A stretch of 64,000 nt of DNA, from assembly GCA_023150805.1 (NCBI GenBank), contig JAKLKF010000020.1:16973-80972 (forward strand). The letters run 5' to 3'. The translations under genes and the position numbers were made by a program. Shown piece after piece: positions 9,140 through 16,854 of this stretch; the first letter of the stretch is position 1; every line of letters starts with the position of its first letter. Origin of the DNA: Myxococcota bacterium. GTDB lineage: Bacteria; Myxococcota_A; UBA796; UBA2385. A model generated the notes under the pieces. The model did no database searches, was not told the DNA's origin, and saw nothing but the letters and a program-made list of their open reading frames with translations.

Positions 9140-10449
9140 TAGCGGCCTCCAGCGGACAGGAAGGAGTGGATGGCGACGGCGGCGTCGCGGCCCATGGCGA
9201 CCGCGTTGACGACCTCCTGGCCGCCGTTGACGCAGTCGCCTCCGGCGTAGACGCCCGGCCGGCCGGTGGCGCCCGCGGCGTCGGCGACGATGCGGCCGCC
9301 CTCGACCTGCACGCCGTCGAGCCCGGAGACCAGCCCGCCCAGCTTGCCCTGGCCGATGGCCAGCAGGACCAGGTCGGCGGCGATGGTGTGCTCGCTGCCC
9401 TCGATGGGCTGCTTGTTGCGGTCCAGCCGCATGCAGCGGACCGCCGTCACCCGGCCGCCGTGGCCCTCGAAGCCCAGCGGCTGGACGCGCCAGACCACGC
9501 GGGCGCCCTCCTTCTTGGCCGAGGCCCACTCGTGGGCGTAGCCGGGCATGCCCGCCTCCACGCCGCGGTACAGCAGCTTGACGTAGCTGACCCCCAGGCC
9601 CAGCAGCTCGCGCACGGCGTCGATCGCCGTGTTGCCGCCGCCGATGACCACCGCCGTCTGCACCTTGCTGACGTCGACCTTGCCGAGCTTCATGCGCTCG
9701 ATCCAGTCGACGGCGCCATGGATGCCCTGCAGGTGCTCGCCGCGGGCCTGCAGGCGGCTGTCGGGGCCGAGCCCGATGCCGATGAACAGCGCGTCGTGGC
9801 GCTGCTCCAGCTCGGCCCAGCCCAGGTCGGTGGGCACGTTGACCCCGGTCTGGACCTCGATGCCGCCGATGCTGCGGACCCAGTCCACCTCCTCGATCGC
9901 GCGGTCGGCCGGCATCTTGTAGGGCGCGATGCCGGTGCTGTTCAGGCCACCGAGCACCTCGCGCGCCTCGTAGATCGTCACGGCGTGGCCGAAGCGGCGC
10001 AGGCGGTGGGCGCAGGCCAGCGAGGCGGGACCGGCGCCCACCAGGCCGACGCTGCGGCCGGTGTCGGGGCCGGCCTGCCAGAAGCGGGTGCCCTGCCGGT
10101 AGGCGTGGTCGGTGGCGTAGCGCTGCAGCTTGCCGATCTGGATCGGCGGCACGCCCATGTGGTTGTAGACGCAGTCGCCGACACAGAGCACCTCGACGGG
10201 GCAGACCCGCGCGCAGCTCATGCCGAGCACGTTGCTCTCGAAGATGGTGCGCGCGGACCCCGTGAGGTTCCCGGTCGCGATCTTCCGGATGAACCCGGGG
10301 ATGTCGATCGAGGTGGGGCAGGCGCGGATGCACGGCGCGTCGTGGCAGTACAGGCAGCGGTGGGCCTCGACCCGGGCCTGGTTGTCGTCGAGGGCCGGCT
10401 TGAAGTCGGCGAAGACGGCTTCGGATCGGTCGGCGGGGAGTGCGGGCAT
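9139..10449 (-). CDS. preT: NAD-dependent dihydropyrimidine dehydrogenase, flavoprotein subunit PreT
   Basis: The 436-residue subunit carries electrons from NAD(P)H through FAD and FeS clusters to PreA. An N-terminal domain similar to the small subunit of glutamate synthase holds the cysteines C-L-Y-C-x-x-x-P-C and C-A-x-V-C-P. Two Rossmann motifs follow, G-L-V-G-A-G-P-A-S near residue 133 for FAD and V-V-I-G-G-G-N-T-A near 270 for NAD(P), with the FAD-closing G-V-Y-A-G-G-D near 400. The ATG at 10449 is favoured because GAGG lies seven bases before it; an earlier in-frame start would add 16 unlike residues. A TAAGAT hexamer on the minus strand lies at 10480-10475. It is the first gene of preT-preA and is divergent from codA. 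Confidence 0.95.
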   Translation of the reverse strand: MPALPADRSEAVFADFKPALDDNQARVEAHRCLYCHDAPCIRACPTSIDIPGFIRKIATGNLTGSARTIFESNVLGMSCARVCPVEVLCVGDCVYNHMGVPPIQIGKLQRYATDHAYRQGTRFWQAGPDTGRSVGLVGAGPASLACAHRLRRFGHAVTIYEAREVLGGLNSTGIAPYKMPADRAIEEVDWVRSIGGIEVQTGVNVPTDLGWAELEQRHDALFIGIGLGPDSRLQARGEHLQGIHGAVDWIERMKLGKVDVSKVQTAVVIGGGNTAIDAVRELLGLGVSYVKLLYRGVEAGMPGYAHEWASAKKEGARVVWRVQPLGFEGHGGRVTAVRCMRLDRNKQPIEGSEHTIAADLVLLAIGQGKLGGLVSGLDGVQVEGGRIVADAAGATGRPGVYAGGDCVNGGQEVVNAVAMGRDAAVAIHSFLSAGGR

Positions 10450-10543
10450 GCAGGACCTCGGGGACGAGGGCGGCATCTTAGACCGAAGCGCCCGCACGGT
10501 GGGCGCGGCGGCGGACCCCGGGGAGGCGAGCGCGCGAAGGCGC

Positions 10544-10549
10544 TATCCT
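10544..10549 (+). promoter_or_regulatory. TATCCT -10 candidate, leaderless spacing before codA
   Basis: TATCCT ends six bases before the ATG at 10556, and no Shine-Dalgarno sequence is present. A start site about seven bases after a -10 element would fall on the initiation codon. No convincing -35 is visible. Confidence 0.4.
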
Positions 10550-10555
10550 CCGGCC

Positions 10556-11755
10556 ATGGCCAGCCTGCTGCTCCAAGAGGTCCTGCTCGACGACGGGCGC
10601 GCGCCGCGCCCCCTCCGCGCCGACCTGCGCGTGCGCGACGGTCGGATCGAGGCGCTGCGTCGCCGCCCGTCCGAGCCGGCCCTCGCGCCCCTGCAGGGCG
10701 AGGAGGTGGTGCGCGGCGGCCTGGTGACCCCGCCGCTGGCCGAGCCCCACGTGCACCTGGACGCCGCGCTCCTGGCGCCGCGCGCGCCCAACCACAGCGG
10801 CACCCTGCGCGAGGGCATCGCCAACTGGGCGCGGCTGCGCCCCACGCTGACCGCCCAGGACCTGCGGGAGCGGGCGCGGCGCACGGTGGCGCTGTACCGG
10901 GGGTGGGGCTGCCTGTCGATCCGCACCCACGTCGACACCGGCAGCGCCGTGGCCGTCGACGCCCTGTTGGCGCTGCGGCAGGAGCTGGCGGCGGAGGGCA
11001 CCACGCTGCAGGTCGTCGCCTTCCCGCAAGAGGGGATCCTGCGCGCCGCCGGCAGGCAGGCCGCATGGGCGCGCGCCGTGGAGGCCGGCTGCGACGCGGT
11101 CGGCGCCATCCCGCACTACGAGCGCACCGCGCAGGAGGGGCACGACAGCGTGCGCCTGGCCTTCGACCTGGCCGCGCGCCTGGGCCTGCAGGTCGACCTG
11201 CACTGCGACGAGACCGACGACCCCGACAGCCGCTTCCTGGAGCAGGCCTGCGCCCTGGCCCTGGACCGGGACCTGGGCCGGCGCGTGGTCGCCGGCCACT
11301 GCACCAGCCTGCACAGCCAACCCAACCCCTACGCCGCCAAGGTCTGCGCCCTGGTCGCCGAGAGCCAGGTGCAGGTCGTCTGCAACCCCCTGGACAACGT
11401 CGTCCTCCAGGGCCGCTACGACGGCTACCCCCGCCGCCGCGGCCTGACCCGGGTCGACGAGCTGTGGGCCGCCGGTGCCTGCGTGGGCATCGGCCACGAC
11501 TCGGTGATGGACCCCTGGTACCCGCTGGGCACGGCGAACCTGGTCGACGCGGCCAGCATGGCCGTGCACGTGGGCCACCTGACGGGCCGGGACCAGCTGG
11601 CCCGGGCGGTGCGCACGCTGTGGACCGACAACCACCGCTGCTTCGGCGGCCCGCCGCCCATCGCCGAGGGAGGCCCCTGCCGTGCGCTGTGGTGGGAACC
11701 GGAGGATCCGGTCGAGATCCTGCGGCTGCGGCCCGCCCCGCGGGTGCTGGCCTGA
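10556..11755 (+). CDS. codA: Cytosine deaminase family amidohydrolase
   Basis: The 399-residue enzyme resembles E. coli CodA, a metal-dependent deaminase making uracil from cytosine. The metal-binding pattern is intact: P-H-V-H-L-D near residue 66 (HxH), a T-H-V-D strand near 125, H-C-D-E-T-D-D near 217, A-G-H-C-T-S near 248, and G-H-D-S-V-M-D-P-W-Y-P-L-G near 312, nearly identical to the CodA signature except Ser for the second Asp. The C-terminus is shorter than CodA, ending soon after the barrel. Substrate could also be creatinine- or isoguanine-like, but adjacency to preTA and the downstream catabolic operon supports cytosine. Transcription is divergent from preT and may be leaderless. 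Confidence 0.9.
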   Translation: MASLLLQEVLLDDGRAPRPLRADLRVRDGRIEALRRRPSEPALAPLQGEEVVRGGLVTPPLAEPHVHLDAALLAPRAPNHSGTLREGIANWARLRPTLTAQDLRERARRTVALYRGWGCLSIRTHVDTGSAVAVDALLALRQELAAEGTTLQVVAFPQEGILRAAGRQAAWARAVEAGCDAVGAIPHYERTAQEGHDSVRLAFDLAARLGLQVDLHCDETDDPDSRFLEQACALALDRDLGRRVVAGHCTSLHSQPNPYAAKVCALVAESQVQVVCNPLDNVVLQGRYDGYPRRRGLTRVDELWAAGACVGIGHDSVMDPWYPLGTANLVDAASMAVHVGHLTGRDQLARAVRTLWTDNHRCFGGPPPIAEGGPCRALWWEPEDPVEILRLRPAPRVLA

Positions 11756-11993
11756 GCCGGAGGGGAGCGGCGGCCTGACATCCACAGACATGCGGTGACA
11801 ATCCGGGCCGCGTGTGACATCTCGCGACAAGGGGACGAGGGCCTTTCACCTCGCCGTCACATCGTCGCGCGCCGCCCCCTCTACTGTGATGAAGCGACCC
11901 CCGCCTGGAGAGGACACGACGCGGAGGACCCTGGGCGTCGCATCACACCACGACCTGCACGGTGGACGGCCCACCGTGGACGGAGTGTCACGC
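11756..11993. promoter_or_regulatory. 238-bp intergenic leader region
   Basis: This gap before the lipoprotein gene is slightly richer in A and T than its surroundings. It has repeated TGACA/TGACAT words between 11775 and 11830, a TACTGT hexamer at 11882-11887 that could be a -10 element, and a strong inverted repeat at 11958-11978. No coding sequence or RNA gene is recognisable. A long 5' leader with a structured element just before the ribosome site is a reasonable inference. Confidence 0.4.
11958..11978. repeat. Perfect 8-bp inverted repeat with 5-base loop
   Basis: Arms CACGGTGG (11958-11965) and CCACCGTG (11971-11978) flank ACGGC. It ends 15 bases before the start codon and just before the GGAG ribosome site at 11982, so it could be an operator or an RNA hairpin that affects translation. 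Confidence 0.55.
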
Positions 11994-13151
11994 ATGCCCC
12001 CCCCCCTCGCCCGGGTCCTGCTCTCCCTGGCCCCCCTCCTCGCGCTGGGCTGCGCCCCCCCGGACGACCGCGGCCCGTCGGGCGACCCCGCCGCCACCGA
12101 CGACGCCCAGCGCCGCCCCTGGCTGGAGGACCGCCCCTGGCGCCCCCGCCCCGACCGGCCCCTCCCCGGTGACCCCCTGCCCGGTGACCCCCTGCCCGGT
12201 GACCCGCTGCCCGGCGAGGAGGAGCCCACGCCGACGGACACCGGCGCGCCCGCCGAGGACACGGGCGGAGGCATCGGCAGCGGCGAGGCCCCGGCAGGCA
12301 TCCCCTACGGCTACTGGGGGCTGAACGGCTACGTCAGCGCCAGCGGCCTGGCCGACGTCTCCGACCGCCTCCGCGCCGGCACCTTCCAGGTCGCCAACGA
12401 GAGCCCGACGTGGACGGTGCGGACCCTGCTGCCCATGGTCCGGGACGCCGGGATGACCGTCACCCTGCGGATGGCGGGCGACCACGGCTCCTACACCACC
12501 AGCGGCGGCAGCTTCGACCTGGAGGCGTGGAAGGACCGCGTCGACCTGTGGGCCGGCTCGGGCGTCCAGGCCTTCATCGACGACGGCACGCTGGTCGGCC
12601 ACATGATCCTGGACGACATCCACAACTTCTCGGGGGCCGACCCGACCGGAGACCAGCTCGACGAGATGGCGCGCTACAGCAAGGAGGTCCTGCCCGGGCT
12701 GATGACCTTCGTGCGCTGCCAGGCCAGCACCATGCCCGAGCCCACCGCGGGGGTCTACGTGCACCTGGACGCCTCCGTCAACCAGTACCAGTCGGGCGAC
12801 GGTGAGATCGAGGGCTACGTGGCCGAGGAGCTGGCGGCGGCCACGGCGCTCGACCTGGGCATCATCAACGGTCTGAACATCGCGGACGGAGGAGATGGCA
12901 GCAGCGGCCAGCCGGGCTGGCGCACGGGGCGCTACGCCATGTCGGCCGACGAGATCCGGGAGTACGGCACCCTGCTGGCCGCGATGCCCGGCGTCGGCAT
13001 GTTCCTGAACTGGGAGTACGACGGCGACGAGGCGTGGTCGGACGGCACCATCGGCGCCGACTACTTCGACCAGCCCGCGCTGCAGGCGGCCCTGGTCGAG
13101 CTGGGCGGGATCGTCGCCGCGGTGGAGCGGACGCCGCTGCTGCGGGAGTAG
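11994..13151 (+). CDS. Lipoprotein with PLPGD tandem repeats and an unassigned C-terminal domain
   Basis: The 385-residue product starts at ATG 11994, with GGAG eight bases upstream. A signal peptide ends in L-L-A-L-G-C, a good lipobox. A low-complexity Pro/Asp/Arg linker follows, including four copies of P-L-P-G-D/E encoded by 15-base tandem repeats (12159-12218), then a Thr/Asp-rich spacer. From about residue 105 there is a globular domain opening with Y-G-Y-W-G-L-N-G-Y, with regular alternation of helices and strands (M-T-V-T-L-R-M-A-G-D-H, M-I-L-D-D-I-H) that suggests a TIM-barrel or glycosidase-like fold. I cannot name the family. It is probably exposed at the cell envelope on a flexible linker. 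Confidence 0.85.
   Translation: MPPPLARVLLSLAPLLALGCAPPDDRGPSGDPAATDDAQRRPWLEDRPWRPRPDRPLPGDPLPGDPLPGDPLPGEEEPTPTDTGAPAEDTGGGIGSGEAPAGIPYGYWGLNGYVSASGLADVSDRLRAGTFQVANESPTWTVRTLLPMVRDAGMTVTLRMAGDHGSYTTSGGSFDLEAWKDRVDLWAGSGVQAFIDDGTLVGHMILDDIHNFSGADPTGDQLDEMARYSKEVLPGLMTFVRCQASTMPEPTAGVYVHLDASVNQYQSGDGEIEGYVAEELAAATALDLGIINGLNIADGGDGSSGQPGWRTGRYAMSADEIREYGTLLAAMPGVGMFLNWEYDGDEAWSDGTIGADYFDQPALQAALVELGGIVAAVERTPLLRE
12159..12218 (+). repeat. Four 15-bp tandem repeats in coding sequence
   Basis: Units encode P-L-P-G-D (the last is P-L-P-G-E) in the linker of the lipoprotein. Near-identity at the nucleotide level suggests recent slippage or selection on a spacer. Confidence 0.8.
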
Positions 13152-13186
13152 CGGCGAGAGGGCGGGCGCCCCCGCGGAGCGTGGGT

Positions 13187-13610
13187 TCAGGGCGCCCCCG
13201 CCTCGACCGAGAACGAGGCCATCATCCCCGACTCGGCGTGCTCGAGGATGTGACATGGGTCCATCCACTCGCCGGGAAGCCGTGCAGGCGGAAGAGGTGG
13301 TCCATCCTCTTCCCGTCGACGACATCCCACACCTGGACGGAGCCGAGCGGCACCGGCAGATGACGAGGGAACATCTCGTCGTCGACTGTGAACTCGATGC
13401 CGTGCCGCAGGCTGTTGCGCCCGCCGAGCAGGCTCGTCCGATCCGCGGCGCGGCCGGGTCGGCCAGCGCGGTGAGCGTCGGCGCGGGCCTCCCGGGAAGG
13501 ACCGTGCACGATCGAGGCGTCGATCCGGCCGCGCCCCATCGGGACGGACTCGGGGGTGTGGGAGTGGTACCAGGAGGGGGCCTGGTCGGGCACGACGATG
13601 CGCCCGGTGG
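13187..13610 (-). pseudogene. Decayed multicopper oxidase
   Basis: Three separate pieces of a multicopper oxidase (cupredoxin-fold copper oxidase) are joined here. W-Y-H-S-H-T-P-E-S followed by A-S-I-V is the type 2/3 copper strand of the N-terminal part; it runs into unlike sequence, then resumes with F-T-V-D-D-E-M-F-P and V-Q-V-W-D-V-V, M-D-H-L-F-R-L-H-G-F of the last domain; finally G-E-W-M-D-P-C-H-I-L-E-H-A-E-S-G-M-M appears in a different reading frame, the shift falling near 13273. Ligand positions are damaged too: the usual H-P-F-H-L-H reads H-L-F-R-L-H, and F-H-C-H reads D-P-C-H. The length is about a quarter of a normal oxidase. It adjoins a metal-sensing sigma factor and CopA, where an intact copper oxidase would be expected. 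Confidence 0.8.
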
Positions 13611-13698
13611 GTGGGACCCGGTGGCAGGGGAGGCGCCGCGGAGCGCGGAGCGCCCTGCCGACGGGGCCCGGGGCGGGCATCACACCCCTGCCCCCGTG

Positions 13699-14349
13699 TC
13701 AGCCGCGGGTGCCGGGGCGACCGCCGTGTGCCCCGTGGCCGGCGGCACCCGCCGGCTCGCAGTGGCACTCGACGCAGCCGTGGGTGGCGCAGGCGCCGCA
13801 GGAGCGCTGGACCTGGGCGAGCAGGGCCTTGCGGGCCCGGAAGACCCGCACGCCGGCGTTGCCGGCGCTGATGCCCAGCCGGGCGCCGTAGTCCTTGACC
13901 GCCTCCTCCTGCAGCTCGACGGCCCGCAGGATGTCGGCGTACTCGGGCTTGAGCGTGTCGAGCAGCCGGCCGACGCAGCCGCAGACCAGGTCGCGCAGCT
14001 CGCGGTCCTGCGGGTCGGCGAGCGTGTCCCACACCTGCGCGTCGTCGACCTGGCGCGCCCGCTGGCTGGCCTGCCGGCGAAAGTGGTCGTTCATCGTGTT
14101 GCGCAGCACCCGGTAGAACCACGCGACGGCCCGCTCCTCCTCCCGCAGGGCGCCGTGGCGCTCCACCCCCTTGACCAGGGCCTCCTGCAGCACCTCCTCG
14201 GCCTGCTCGCGGCTGCCCATGCGGCGCTCCAGGAAGGCCAGGAAGCGCGCCTGGTTCTGCAGCAGGACGGCGACGACGGCGGGGGTGTCGGGCAGCAGGC
14301 CGTCGGGGGCGGACGACGCGGCGGCGGGGCTCGGAGGGGGGCGGGTCAC
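13699..14349 (-). CDS. ECF sigma factor with C-terminal Cys-rich metal-sensing domain (CorE-like, ECF44)
   Basis: The 216-residue product has sigma region 2 at about 35-100 (Q-A-E-E-V-L-Q-E-A-L, W-F-Y-R-V-L-R-N-T) and region 4 at about 130-180 (L-K-P-E-Y-A-D-I-L, V-K-D-Y-G-A-R-L-G-I-S). After region 4 comes a tail with C-G-A-C-A-T-H-G-C-V-E-C-H-C and a Gly/His-rich end. In Myxococcus CorE such a Cys-rich domain binds copper and switches the sigma factor on without a membrane anti-sigma factor; applying that here is inference. GTG 14349 is chosen because GGGAGG lies five bases upstream; an ATG 96 bases earlier would add a low-complexity tail. The likely targets are copA upstream and the oxidase relic downstream. 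Confidence 0.92.
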   Translation of the reverse strand: MTRPPPSPAAASSAPDGLLPDTPAVVAVLLQNQARFLAFLERRMGSREQAEEVLQEALVKGVERHGALREEERAVAWFYRVLRNTMNDHFRRQASQRARQVDDAQVWDTLADPQDRELRDLVCGCVGRLLDTLKPEYADILRAVELQEEAVKDYGARLGISAGNAGVRVFRARKALLAQVQRSCGACATHGCVECHCEPAGAAGHGAHGGRPGTRG

Positions 14350-14457
14350 GGCGCCTCCCGGGGATGACGGGGGTGGGGCCGCCGCGGCGGCGTCCCGCCG
14401 GCCGGCTACGGGTGGAGGATATCGGTCGAAGCCCCGGATCGACACGGGCTCCTGGCG

Positions 14458-16677
14458 CTATGACCCGCGCCCGTGGCGCCGGAGCAGCAGGCTGCTGCCG
14501 ACGACCGACACGCTGGACAGGCCCATCGCGGCGCTGGCCAGCACCGGCGAGAGCATCCAGCCGGTCCACGGCTCCAGGGCGCCGGCGGCCACGGGCAGCA
14601 TCACGACGTTGTAGACGAAGGCCCAGGCCAGGTTGCGGCGCACGGTGCGCAGGGTGGCGCGAGAGAGATCGACCGCCCGGACCAGGGCCAGCAGGTCGCT
14701 GCCGGCCAGCTCGACGTCGGCGGCGGCGGCGGCGATGGTGGTCCCCGAGCCGATGGACAGCCCCACCGAGGCGGCGGCCAGCGCCGGCGCGTCGTTGATG
14801 CCGTCGCCCACCATCGCGACCCGTCGGCCCTCGGCCTCCATCGCGGCCACGCGCCCCTGCTTCTCCTCGGGCCGCAGGCCGGCCACCACCTCCTCGATGC
14901 CCAGGTCGGCGGCCACCTCGGCGGCGATCTCCGGCGCGTCGCCGGTCAGCATCACGACCCGCAGGCCGCGCGCCTTCAACGCGGCCACGACCTGCCGGGA
15001 CTCGGGCCGGGGGGCGTCGGCCAGCAGCAGGCGGCCGGCCCAGGCGCCGTCGACAGCGACGTCGATGGGCGTGGCCGAGCCGGTGGGGCGCTCGTCGGGC
15101 AGGGCCAGGCCCAGCTCCTGCAGCCACCGGCGGGCGCCCGCCTGCACCCGGCGGCCGTCGACGGTGGCCTCGATCCCCCGCCCGGGCAGGGCCCGGAAGC
15201 CGCTGGCCGGGGGCAGGGCCAGGCCGGCCGCGGCGGTCTCCACGGCGCGGGCCAGGGGGTGCTCGCTGTCGGCCTCGGCCGCGGCGACGGTGGCGAGCAG
15301 CGCGGTCTCGGTCCCGCCCGCAGCAGGCTGCACCGCGACGACCGCGGGGCGGCCCACGGTCAGCGTGCCGGTCTTGTCCAGCACGACCGTGTCGACCTGG
15401 GCCAGGGCCTCCAGGGCGGCGGCGGCGTGGACCCGCACGCCCTGGCGGGCGCCGACGCCGGTACCGACCAGCAGGGCGGTGGGGGTGGCCAGGCCGAGCG
15501 CGCAGGGGCAGGCCACGACCAGCACGGCGGTGGCGACGCGGATCGCGGTGGGCAGGCCCTCGGCCGGGCCCAGGGCGACCAGCCACGCCGCGCCGGCGCC
15601 GATGGCCAGGCCGATGACCGCGGGCACGAAGCGCGCGGCGATCCGGTCGGCCAGGCGCTGGGAGGGCGCGCGCCCGGCCTGGGCGTCCTGGACGGCGCGG
15701 GCGATGCGGTGCAGGGCGGTGTCGCGGCCGACGCCGGTGGCCTGGACCCGCAGCGCGCCCCCCTGGGGGATCGTGCCGGCCCAGGCCATGTCGCCCACCC
15801 GCTTGTGCACGGGGCGGCTCTCGCCGGTGAAGGCGGCCTCCTCCACCGTGGCCTCGCCGGACAGGACCCGGCCGTCGACGGGCACGGCCTCGCCGGGGCG
15901 GACGCGCACGATGTCGCCGGGCTGGACCTGGGCGACGGGGACCTCCTCGGGGCCTTGCGGGCCCTCGCGGCGGGCCAGGGCCGGCTGCAGCTCGAGCAGG
16001 CCGCGCACGGCGTCGCCGGCGTGGCGGCGGGCGCGGCCCTCCATCCAGCGGCCGACCAGCACCAGCGTGATGATCGCGGCGGGGGCCTCGAAGTACAGGT
16101 CGGCCATGGGCATGCCGCCGTGCCCGTGGTCGGCGGCGGAGGGCGCGCCCAGCAGGCCCAGCGCCTGCCAGGTGGACCAGGCGAAGGCCACCAGCGCGCC
16201 CAGCGAGACCAGGGTGTTCATGTCGGCGCGGCGGTGGCGCAGGGCGGCCAGGGCGGCGCGGTGGATGTCCGCCCCGCCCCAGGTGATCACGGGCAGGCAC
16301 AGGGCGAGCTGGAGCAGGGCGCCGGCCGTGCCGTCGGTCCCGGGGATGCGCCCGTGGGACATGGCGACGACGACCAGGGGCAGGGTGAAGGCGGCGGAGA
16401 CCACGGCCCGGCGGCGCAGCCGGGCCTCGGCCAGGGCGTCGGCCTGCGCGCCGGGATCGGCCTCGGCCTCGATGGGGGCGGCCCCGTAGCCGGCGGCGGC
16501 CACCGCGTCGGTCAGCAGGCGCAGGTCGCCCCCCTGCCAGGTCAGCGCGGCGCGGCGGGTGGCGAGGTTGACGGACACGTCGCTGGCGCCGGGCACGGCG
16601 GACAGCGCCTCCTCGACGGTGCGGACGCAGGAGGCGCAGGTGATGCCCTGGACGGAGAGCTGGACGGGGCTGGACAT
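14458..16677 (-). CDS. copA: Copper-translocating P-type ATPase (P1B-1)
   Basis: The 739-residue membrane pump exports Cu(I). One heavy-metal-associated domain is at the N-terminus (G-I-T-C-A-S-C, Cys14 and Cys17). The transport motif C-P-C is at 390-392, the phosphorylated Asp is in D-K-T-G-T near 434, followed by the S-E-H-P-L-A nucleotide loop and G-D-G-I-N-D-A-P. The last two membrane helices carry Y-N-x4-P and M-x-L-S-S, the Cu(I) signature. A His/Met-rich loop (H-G-H-G-G-M-P-M, about 184-191) between the first helices could accept copper outside. ATG 16677 is preceded by GAGG at five bases. It is transcribed in the same direction as the Cys-rich sigma factor, 108 bases apart. Confidence 0.95.
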   Translation of the reverse strand: MSSPVQLSVQGITCASCVRTVEEALSAVPGASDVSVNLATRRAALTWQGGDLRLLTDAVAAAGYGAAPIEAEADPGAQADALAEARLRRRAVVSAAFTLPLVVVAMSHGRIPGTDGTAGALLQLALCLPVITWGGADIHRAALAALRHRRADMNTLVSLGALVAFAWSTWQALGLLGAPSAADHGHGGMPMADLYFEAPAAIITLVLVGRWMEGRARRHAGDAVRGLLELQPALARREGPQGPEEVPVAQVQPGDIVRVRPGEAVPVDGRVLSGEATVEEAAFTGESRPVHKRVGDMAWAGTIPQGGALRVQATGVGRDTALHRIARAVQDAQAGRAPSQRLADRIAARFVPAVIGLAIGAGAAWLVALGPAEGLPTAIRVATAVLVVACPCALGLATPTALLVGTGVGARQGVRVHAAAALEALAQVDTVVLDKTGTLTVGRPAVVAVQPAAGGTETALLATVAAAEADSEHPLARAVETAAAGLALPPASGFRALPGRGIEATVDGRRVQAGARRWLQELGLALPDERPTGSATPIDVAVDGAWAGRLLLADAPRPESRQVVAALKARGLRVVMLTGDAPEIAAEVAADLGIEEVVAGLRPEEKQGRVAAMEAEGRRVAMVGDGINDAPALAAASVGLSIGSGTTIAAAAADVELAGSDLLALVRAVDLSRATLRTVRRNLAWAFVYNVVMLPVAAGALEPWTGWMLSPVLASAAMGLSSVSVVGSSLLLRRHGRGS

Positions 16678-16705
16678 GGCGACCTCAGGCATGGGTGTAC
16701 CCACG

Positions 16706-16733
16706 CCGACGGAGAGGTCACCCCGGCATTACA
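16706..16733 (-). promoter_or_regulatory. Candidate ECF-type promoter for copA
   Basis: On the minus strand TGTAAT (16733-16728) is followed after 16 bases by CGTCGG (16711-16706), resembling the TGTAA(C/T) and CGTC elements of many ECF promoters. It ends 29 bases before the copA start. Recognition by the adjacent CorE-like factor is inference. Confidence 0.3.
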
Positions 16734-16854
16734 CCCCGGGAGGCCGCAGTGGGCGCGGGCCAGGCGCGCCGGCGAGGGGCGACCCCGCCCGCCCGGCGCG
16801 CGCCGAGCCGCAGGTCGATTCAGCACACCGCCTCCGCCGGGTGGCCCGAGGCGC

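Noticed and set aside
9139..10449. Small subunit of glutamate synthase
   Set aside because: The fold is shared, but coupling to preA and no gltB in the window favour PreT.
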